6,582 bases of DNA from Lysobacterales bacterium. Lineage in GTDB: Bacteria > Pseudomonadota > Gammaproteobacteria > Xanthomonadales > Rhodanobacteraceae. A program made the translations under genes and the position numbers. Positions 1-4,827 of the stretch are shown here, piece after piece. The stretch spans positions 1 through 6,582 of the forward strand of contig JAAFHE010000230.1 of NCBI GenBank assembly GCA_013298265.1. Direction: 5' to 3'. The notes under the pieces are model-generated. The model did no database searches. It saw only the letters and a list, made by a program, of their open reading frames with translations, and was not told the origin of the DNA. The first letter of the stretch is position 1. Every line of letters begins with the position of its first letter.

Positions 1-22
1 CCGGAGCGGCGCGCAAGCCGGC

Positions 23-32
23 TATGATACGG
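23..32 (+). promoter_or_regulatory. Candidate -10 box before the halogenase-like gene
   Basis: The sequence TATGATACGG contains TATGAT, one mismatch from the TATAAT consensus and a fit to the TATNAT form described for Xanthomonas promoters. Its first base is 110 bases before the ATG at 133, which would give a leader of about 100 bases. The matching -35 position falls at or beyond the left window edge, so it cannot be judged. A one-mismatch copy of the ten bases lies the same distance before xanB2. The rest of 1-132 shows no convincing gene. Short upstream reading frames end at 25-27 and 63-65, and either could be the tail of a gene off the left edge. Confidence 0.3.
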
Positions 33-78
33 CGCTGTGTCGGCTGGCAGGGTGTCGGGCGATAGCGTGCTTCGACCG

Positions 79-102
79 GGAAAAGAAGCGGAGCTTCTTT
101 CC
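79..102. terminator. Hairpin in the leader of the halogenase-like gene, possibly a terminator
   Basis: An inverted repeat pairs 79-89 with 93-102 around a GGA loop, giving ten base pairs with one bulged A in the left arm. The left arm is A-rich and the right arm ends in TTTCC, so it could work as a weak intrinsic terminator for a gene ending just to the left, or for a minus-strand transcript, whose copy has TTTT in its 3' arm. It also lies between the candidate -10 box and the start codon, so it may instead be a leader structure. There is no long U-tract, so the role is uncertain. Confidence 0.3.
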
Positions 103-132
103 TGACAACTTTGGTAGGACGGATAGCCGGAC

Positions 133-1479
133 ATGGAAAACACGACAGACAGTCGGACATTTGCAGACAGCGTTAGCTGCGACGTGCTCGTGGTCGGCGG
201 CGGCCCGGCCGGGTCGACGGTGGCGACGCTGCTGAAACGGCGCGGCCTCAGCGTGCTGCAGCTGGAAAAAGATCATCACCCGCGTTTCCATATCGGCGAA
301 TCGCTGCTGCCGGCGAACATGCCGATCCTCGAGGAACTCGGTGTGCTCGAGGAAGTGCGCGGCATTGGCGTACGCAAGCTTGGCGCCGACTTCCCCGAGC
401 AGGGAGACAGGTACTACACCTACCACTTCGCGCGCGCGCTCGGCAAAACCCCGCCGTATGCCTTCCAGGTCAAGCGGGAGGACTACGACCGGATCCTGTT
501 CCGCAATGCCCAGCGCAGCGGCGTCGACGCGCGCGAAGGCGTCAAAGTGGACAAAGTGGAAATCCAGCCCGACCGCAGCACGCTCGCGCACGCGACCGCA
601 GAAAGCGGCGAGAAGCTCACGATCAGGGCACGCTATATGGTCGATGCGAGCGGCCGCGACACGCTGCTCGGTAGTGCGCTCAAGCTCAAGGTGAAGAACC
701 AGAAGCACCAGAGCGCGGCGATCTTCGCCCACTTCAAGGGCGTGACGCGCCGCCCCGGCGACGAGGCGGGCAACATCAGCATCTATCGCTTCGATTACGG
801 CTGGTGCTGGTTCATCCCGCTCAGCGACGGGCTCATGAGCATCGGCTGCGTATGTTTTCCCGAATACCTCAAGCAGCGCCGTGGACGTACCGGCGAATTC
901 CTGCTCGAGACATTGAAGCTCATGCCCGGCGCAGTCGAGCGCATGGCCGACGCCGAGATCGTCGGCGAGGTGCGCGTGACCGGCAATTATTCCTACACCT
1001 GCAGCGCGATGACCGGCCCGGGCTTCGTCATGGTCGGCGATGCGTTCGCCTTCGTCGATCCGGTGTTTTCCTCGGGCGTCTATCTTGCGATGCACAGCGG
1101 CAAGCACGCGGCGGCGCTGGTTGACGACATCCTCAAGAATCCGCACCGCGAAGCTGCGCTGCAGCGGGACTTCGAAAAACGCATCCGCCGCGGCGTGCGC
1201 GTGTTCTCGTGGTTCATCTACCGCTTCAATTCGCCGGTCATGCGTAGTCTGTTCGCCTCGCCGCGCAACGTGCTGAAGGTCGAGCAGGGTGTGATCTCGA
1301 TGCTCGCCGGCGATGTGTTCGACAGCGGTCCGGTGATGCGCCGCCTGCATCTGTTCAAGGCGATCTACGCGGCAACCGGGCTGGCGAATCTGCGCCGCTG
1401 GTGGAGCGACCTGCGCGAGCGTCGGCGTCAGTCGGCGACGCAGTTCACGGGCGGAAATACGCCGGTCGATGAGGCTTGA
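133..1479 (+). CDS. Flavin-dependent halogenase-like FAD oxidoreductase (aryl polyene pigment cluster)
   Basis: The protein has 448 residues. An N-terminal FAD-binding GxGxxG motif (GGGPAG, 22-27) is followed by PRFHIGESLLP (50-60), typical of the tryptophan-halogenase-like branch. K82, in RKLGADF, sits where these enzymes carry the lysine that handles hypohalous acid. The halogenase signature WxWxIP is intact (W224, W226, I228, P229), as is F-x-x-P-x-x-S-x-G (F307, P310, S313, G315). D303 in the GDAF stretch is the usual second FAD contact. No signal peptide or membrane segment is seen, so it should be cytoplasmic. The ATG at 133 leaves 16 residues before the first beta strand; the ribosome site (AGGA at 116-119 or GGA at 121-123) is weak. 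Related genes in xanthomonadin clusters are described as halogenase or reductase, matching the brominated pigment. A role as a non-halogenating FAD monooxygenase or reductase is not excluded. Its 3' end faces the acyl carrier protein gene. Confidence 0.85.
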   Translation: MENTTDSRTFADSVSCDVLVVGGGPAGSTVATLLKRRGLSVLQLEKDHHPRFHIGESLLPANMPILEELGVLEEVRGIGVRKLGADFPEQGDRYYTYHFARALGKTPPYAFQVKREDYDRILFRNAQRSGVDAREGVKVDKVEIQPDRSTLAHATAESGEKLTIRARYMVDASGRDTLLGSALKLKVKNQKHQSAAIFAHFKGVTRRPGDEAGNISIYRFDYGWCWFIPLSDGLMSIGCVCFPEYLKQRRGRTGEFLLETLKLMPGAVERMADAEIVGEVRVTGNYSYTCSAMTGPGFVMVGDAFAFVDPVFSSGVYLAMHSGKHAAALVDDILKNPHREAALQRDFEKRIRRGVRVFSWFIYRFNSPVMRSLFASPRNVLKVEQGVISMLAGDVFDSGPVMRRLHLFKAIYAATGLANLRRWWSDLRERRRQSATQFTGGNTPVDEA

Positions 1480-1483
1480 GCTG

Positions 1484-1538
1484 GCGTCCGAGCCTGACGC
1501 TGGCGCCCTTCGGCATGGCGGTGCGGGAATGACTCCCG
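1484..1538. terminator. Two small inverted repeats between convergent genes
   Basis: The 68-base gap between the converging stop codons holds two short stems. GCGTC at 1484-1488 pairs with GACGC at 1496-1500, starting four bases after the halogenase stop, and CGGGA at 1524-1528 pairs with TCCCG at 1534-1538. Neither is followed by a run of T on either strand, so if they stop transcription they do so weakly or with help from Rho. The position between convergent genes is the main argument for a shared terminator. Confidence 0.25.
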
Positions 1539-1547
1539 GACCTGCGG

Positions 1548-1817
1548 TCAATTGACGCGGTTGTGCTCGATATGTGCGGACAGCGCTCGCAGGGAGCCGA
1601 AGATGCGCTTGTTTTCGTCGTTGTCCGAGCGTAGCTGGAAGCCGTAGCGCTTGGACACGGCGAGCGCGATTTCGAGCGCGTCGATCGAGTCCAGGCCGAG
1701 ATCTCCGCCGAACAGCGGTGCTTCGGGTTCGAATGTGTCGGCGCTGACGCCTTCCAGATTCAGGCTGTCGACCAGAAGCTCGGCGAGCTCGCGCTCGGCG
1801 GGAGAAAGTTGCGACAT
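1548..1817 (-). CDS. Acyl carrier protein, aryl polyene / xanthomonadin type
   Basis: This acidic 89-residue protein has the phosphopantetheine attachment motif LGLDSIDALE, with the modified serine at S44. The conserved FGGDLGLDS lead-in, the following helix IDALEIALAVSKRYG and the C-terminal IFGSLRALSAHI are characteristic of the stand-alone carrier proteins of aryl polyene clusters (ApeE-like; the Xanthomonas counterpart is called XanC). By analogy it would carry the 3-hydroxybenzoyl starter or the growing polyene chain for the type II ketosynthases, in the cytoplasm. It needs a phosphopantetheinyl transferase that is not in the window. The ATG at 1817 is preceded by GGAAA at a spacing of about seven bases from the GGA, which supports the start. 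It is transcribed alone, divergently from xanB2 and convergently with the halogenase-like gene. Carrier-protein identity is secure; the exact pathway position is inferred. Confidence 0.92.
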   Translation of the reverse strand: MSQLSPAERELAELLVDSLNLEGVSADTFEPEAPLFGGDLGLDSIDALEIALAVSKRYGFQLRSDNDENKRIFGSLRALSAHIEHNRVN

Positions 1818-1875
1818 CGGGGTTTCCAGAGGTGGCGGCGCGGCGCCGGACCGGCGGCCGCTGCGGCGCGCGAGT

Positions 1876-1884
1876 GTATCATAC
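1876..1884. promoter_or_regulatory. Odd palindrome with -10-like boxes on both strands, between the ACP gene and xanB2
   Basis: GTATCATAC is a perfect odd palindrome around the central C at 1880. On the + strand it gives TATCAT (1877-1882) and on the - strand TATGAT (1883 to 1878), each one mismatch from TATAAT. It is an A/T-rich island in very GC-rich surroundings within the 169-base divergent gap. Initiation here would give leaders of roughly 100 bases for xanB2 and 55 bases for the ACP gene. No convincing -35 box is seen at 16-18 bases on either side, so activator dependence, or a binding site rather than a core promoter, are both possible. Confidence 0.35.
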
Positions 1885-1986
1885 GGGTTTGCCTGGCCAC
1901 CCCGGCGGGCTCAGGGACTCTGTTTACATGCCTTTGCCACCGACGTCGCGCCGACCGGCGCGCCCCCGCGGGTTGATGATTCCCGC

Positions 1987-2967
1987 ATGAGCAGCGATCG
2001 CGGTTTGCCCGTGCTGGATGTTGCTTACGTCGAGGCCGACCTGGACGTGCTGCTGAACGATGATGGCGTGCTGGCCGTACTCGGCTTCGGTGCCGCGGCA
2101 CCGGCGAGGTCCGATCCGCGCTATCTGCGCGTCGGCCTGGATCCGATGGACGACTCAGCGGTGTTCGAGGTCTGGCGCGTGCCCGGGCCGGTGGAGCACG
2201 GTCTTGACGGACGAGTGCGCTGGGCGGCCTCGGACGATTACTGTTTCGGCGCGATCGAACTGGCGGAAGCCGGCTATGCCGATCTCTCGGTGGCGACTGA
2301 GGCGGCCTATACCGAGCTTGCCCGCTTCACGCAGTCGCGGCGCTGGCCGCATCTGCTGCGAATCTGGAATTACCTCGCTGCAATCAACGAAGGCGAAGGC
2401 GACAACGAGCGCTACCGGTACTTCTGCACCGGGCGTTCGGCCGGCATGCGCAGCGTGCTCGGGCGCGGGTTTTCCGCTGCGAGCGCGATAGGGCGCAGCG
2501 ACGCGGAGCCCGTGCTGCAGGTGTATTGGCTGGCCGCACGAGAAGCCGGCGTTGCGGTCGAAAATCCGCGTCAGGTCAGCGCCTGGCGCTATCCGCGCGA
2601 ATACGGCCCGACCTCGCCGACTTTCGCCCGCGCCATGCGTGGTCCGTGTGCGGCGGCGCAGCTGCATATCTCCGGTACGGCCGCGGTCGTCGGACACCAG
2701 TCGCGCCATGACGGCGATCTCGCCGCGCAAATCGACGAAACCTTCGCCAATCTCGACAGCCTGCTCGCGAGTGCCGGCAATCTGTCGGGTTTCGGCGCCG
2801 GCAGTGTGCTCAAGGCCTACGTGCGGCGCCGCGAGGACCTCGCCACCGTCGCGGCGATCCTGCGTCAGCGCCTACCCGACACGGCGAAGCGGCTGATCCT
2901 GCTCGGCGACATTTGCCGCGCTGAGCTGCTGGTCGAGCTGGACGGCATTCACACCGCGGACGCTTGA
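1987..2967 (+). CDS. xanB2: Chorismatase / 3-hydroxybenzoate synthase, XanB2-Hyg5-FkbO family
   Basis: The protein has 326 residues, close to the family's usual 330-345. These enzymes cleave chorismate, releasing pyruvate; XanB2 yields 3- and 4-hydroxybenzoate for xanthomonadin, ubiquinone and the DF signal. Family marks are LRIWNYLAAINEGEG (124-138), RYRYFCTGRSAGM (142-154), HISGTAAVVGHQSRHDGD (227-244) with following QIDETFANLD, and C-terminal GDICRAELLVE (307-317). As I recall the chorismatase studies, Hyg5-type enzymes have a glycine and a cysteine where FkbO differs, plus a catalytic glutamate seven residues after that cysteine. G230, C310 and E317 fit this, pointing to the hydroxybenzoate-forming type. 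The core has a RidA/YjgF-like fold; older annotations say pteridine-dependent deoxygenase. No signal peptide is seen. The ATG at 1987 is chosen because the open frame further upstream crosses the divergent gap and the ACP gene; its ribosome site is poor. The last 96 bases overlap the convergent membrane-protein gene. Confidence 0.92.
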   Translation: MSSDRGLPVLDVAYVEADLDVLLNDDGVLAVLGFGAAAPARSDPRYLRVGLDPMDDSAVFEVWRVPGPVEHGLDGRVRWAASDDYCFGAIELAEAGYADLSVATEAAYTELARFTQSRRWPHLLRIWNYLAAINEGEGDNERYRYFCTGRSAGMRSVLGRGFSAASAIGRSDAEPVLQVYWLAAREAGVAVENPRQVSAWRYPREYGPTSPTFARAMRGPCAAAQLHISGTAAVVGHQSRHDGDLAAQIDETFANLDSLLASAGNLSGFGAGSVLKAYVRRREDLATVAAILRQRLPDTAKRLILLGDICRAELLVELDGIHTADA

Positions 2968-4380
2968 GCGCGGCGGCACGCGGCGCCGGTGCAGCAGCGC
3001 CGCCGCACCCAGCACGCTGCCGACGCACAGCCAGCTCAACGCCGCGTTGAAGATCAGATGGCCCTGCTTGGCCACATCGGCCAGGCCGTCGCCGAAGATG
3101 GTCACGCCGAACGTGGCCGGCATCAGGATCGCGAACAGCAGACTCAGCAACACGAAGCGATCCCGCCGCCATAGCGCAAACACCGCCGCCAGCAACGGCA
3201 GGATGAACACCGAAGTACGCAGCGCGGCATTTTGGTCCAGCACGCCGTTCCAGCTCACGAATCCCACCGGCAGCTTGCCGAGAATCTGCCCTTCGACATG
3301 GCCCAGATTGCGCGGCAGCCACGGGTTCAGCACGGCCACGCCATTGCGGAAGAAGCGCAGCAGGGCCATGGGTTCGCGCAGGAACTCGCGCAGGAACTGC
3401 AGGCGTCCCAGCTTTTCCATGCCCGGACAGACTTCCTCGGGCAGGCCCGGCAATTGCCAGGCGGACTTGCCGCTGTGCGCGACGCAGGCGTCGGGCAGGC
3501 CGAGCCGGCGCGTCATGGCGAGCGCATCGCTGGTTGCCGGCAGCAAGCCGGTAAAGACGATGTTGGAGCGGTTTGCCGAGCGGATGGACGTCATCATCGC
3601 GTCGTCGCGGGCCAACTGCGCGAATTGGAACGCGCTGCCGAGCACGGCGCCGGCGAGCATCGCCCAGCCTTGCCAGGGCCAGCGTCCCGAATGCCAGCGG
3701 CCGAACGCGAGCAGGCCGACCGCCAGGCACAGCGGCAGCACCAGGTGCTGGATCTTGCTCGTCGCCAGCAGCAGCGCGGCCAGCGCGAGCAGCAGCATCC
3801 CAGTGCGGCTGCGGGTGTCCTCGGCATACAGCAGTACGAGGTTGAACAGCGCATAGGCCGCAACGAGGGCCGTAGCCTCCGCATAGAAGGTGTTGAAGTA
3901 CATGGTGTTGGCCGGATCGCTGAGCACAGCCGCGAACACGATGGCATTGGCCAGCGCTGCTGGCCACATTCCACGCTTCCACCAGGCGCGGCAGAAGGCC
4001 GCGACGAGCAGGCTCAGCACCAGCAGCCGTAGCGCGCCGAGCCAGCGCACCGAGTGGCGTTCGATTCCCAGGGACTGTTCGGCCTTGTATACGGCGACGA
4101 CCGCAGCCTGCTGCAGAAGCTCGCTGGAGCCGTAGCACAGCGGCACCGGGTTGACCTGGAAACGGTAGAACTCGAACGGCGCGTTCGGGCTGTTCTCATC
4201 CGGGCGTATCGGTGCCGGACGGTCCGGAAACAGCTCGAAACAGCCGGTATAGCGCGCCTGGTCGAAACTGTTGGCAATCGCGAGCAGCGGCGCATGTGAC
4301 AGCAGCGGCACGGCGCGAAGTAGCGCCAGGGCGAAGGCGAGAACGATGAGGACGAGGGCAGGGTGGGGCTTGGCAATCAT
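2872..4380 (-). CDS. Polytopic inner-membrane protein, possibly a GT-C-type glycosyltransferase
   Basis: The protein has 502 residues and about ten hydrophobic segments. A first helix (8-27) is followed by a long, presumably periplasmic loop (28-112) with NSFDQARY (37-44) and two cysteines (C47, C82). Paired helices follow, with SDPANTMYFNTFYAEATAL (154-172) between two of them, then a roughly 120-residue loop and three more helices. One N-terminal helix, an acidic first loop, many helices and an F-N-x-F-Y-x-E motif resemble membrane sugar transferases that use polyprenyl-linked donors (GT-C fold, WsfD-like), but I cannot assign substrate or family firmly. The ATG at 4380 is preferred because the first helix follows directly; the frame stays open to an ATG at 4539, but that adds 53 hydrophilic residues. 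No clear Shine-Dalgarno is seen. The last 31 codons, a basic then polar tail, lie antisense to the end of xanB2. Protein reality is well supported by the hydrophobicity pattern; function is not. Confidence 0.8.
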   Translation of the reverse strand: MIAKPHPALVLIVLAFALALLRAVPLLSHAPLLAIANSFDQARYTGCFELFPDRPAPIRPDENSPNAPFEFYRFQVNPVPLCYGSSELLQQAAVVAVYKAEQSLGIERHSVRWLGALRLLVLSLLVAAFCRAWWKRGMWPAALANAIVFAAVLSDPANTMYFNTFYAEATALVAAYALFNLVLLYAEDTRSRTGMLLLALAALLLATSKIQHLVLPLCLAVGLLAFGRWHSGRWPWQGWAMLAGAVLGSAFQFAQLARDDAMMTSIRSANRSNIVFTGLLPATSDALAMTRRLGLPDACVAHSGKSAWQLPGLPEEVCPGMEKLGRLQFLREFLREPMALLRFFRNGVAVLNPWLPRNLGHVEGQILGKLPVGFVSWNGVLDQNAALRTSVFILPLLAAVFALWRRDRFVLLSLLFAILMPATFGVTIFGDGLADVAKQGHLIFNAALSWLCVGSVLGAAALLHRRRVPPRSSVRGVNAVQLDQQLSAANVAEQDQPLRRVG

Positions 4381-4784
4381 CCGCGAGCAGATACCACGAG
4401 CGACGTTAGGGTTCGGAAAAAGTCGGCGGCCGGAACGCGGACCTGGAAGGCTTACCTTGTCGATTCTGCGACGCCAAGATGAAAGGCTCGTGGCAGCCGC
4501 TGCATGAGACCGGATAGCGCCGTCGCCGGGAATCTGCATGGCCGGGAAACGGACGTGGCCCGTCGCGGCAAAGCCCCAGCCTTGCCCGTCTCGCGTTCGA
4601 GTTTCTGGCCGGTGTGCTGCCGGCGCCGTGTTCGCTGCCAGCGCCCGGCGCCGTTTTGCGTATTGGCTGGTACGAGGCGGCCATCGCGGTTCAGATTGCC
4701 GAACGGGTCACAGTTGCTCAGTGAGCCGTTCGCGCCCGGACGCGCCAAGCCGGCCACGGCATCGAGAACATACGGTGCTAAGCT

Positions 4785-4802
4785 TGTCAACAGTGTCAAC
4801 AG
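4785..4802. repeat. Perfect tandem repeat of TGTCAACAG, two copies, upstream of the kinase
   Basis: TGTCAACAG is present twice head to tail at 4785-4793 and 4794-4802, ending 25 bases before the kinase ATG. Two nine-base copies place equal sites nearly one helical turn apart, as expected for a direct-repeat operator. On the minus strand each copy contains a perfect TTGACA, but no -10 box sits at the right spacing from either. No known regulator is assigned. Confidence 0.5.
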
Positions 4803-4822
4803 GCGTCATCGCCTAACCGGAG
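4801..4822 (+). promoter_or_regulatory. Small hairpin next to the ribosome binding site of the kinase gene
   Basis: AGGCG (4801-4805) and CGCCT (4810-4814) form a five-base-pair stem with a TCAT loop. Four bases later comes GGAG (4819-4822), a good Shine-Dalgarno five bases before the ATG at 4828, which fixes the start. The stem overlaps the end of the tandem repeat by two bases. The stem leaves the ribosome site free, so it may protect the 5' end or be incidental. Confidence 0.4.
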
Positions 4823-4827
4823 CCGTC

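Larger units (their letters stand above)
4381..4827. other. 447-base gap between divergent genes, no convincing gene
   Basis: No tRNA-like fold and no recognisable protein is seen. Three open frames of 92-115 codons cross this region (4406-4684 and 4452-4799 on -, 4538-4816 on +), but they overlap each other, are rich in Arg/Ala/Gly and show no known motif. A ten-base direct repeat CCGGCGCCGT occurs at 4620-4629 and 4645-4654. The minus strand reads CTTTTTCC near 4418, without a good stem before it. The regulatory-looking part is the right end (4766-4827), next to the kinase. No strong sigma-70 promoter is visible for either flanking gene. Confidence 0.6.

Noticed and set aside
102..127. CTGACA (102-107) with GATAGC (122-127) as a promoter for the halogenase-like gene
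   Set aside because: The -10 match is poor and transcription would begin at the start codon, leaving no room for the ribosome binding site.
22..1551. Minus-strand open frame of 509 codons antisense to the halogenase-like gene
   Set aside because: It is a shadow of GC-rich coding sequence: the + strand frame has clear FAD and halogenase motifs, while the antisense product is rich in Arg, Ala, His and Glu with no recognisable domain.
1651..1986. Upstream extension of the xanB2 frame to the ATG at 1651
   Set aside because: It would run antisense through the ACP gene and across the divergent promoter gap; family similarity begins only after the ATG at 1987.
3047..4032. Plus-strand open frames of about 270 codons inside the membrane-protein gene
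   Set aside because: They are antisense shadows; the minus-strand frame has regular hydrophobic helices, whereas these are Arg/Gln/Ala-rich without domains.
4381..4539. N-terminal extension of the membrane protein to the ATG at 4539
   Set aside because: It would put 53 polar residues before the first helix, and the ATG at 4380 places that helix at the N-terminus as expected.
4785..4799. Two TTGACA boxes on the minus strand as -35 elements for the membrane-protein gene
   Set aside because: The nearest -10-like sequence (TATGTT, 4772 to 4767) is 12 or 21 bases away, and the gene starts about 400 bases downstream.
4406..4816. Small open frames in the gap before the kinase as possible genes
   Set aside because: They overlap each other on both strands, have shadow-like composition, no motif and no supporting ribosome site.
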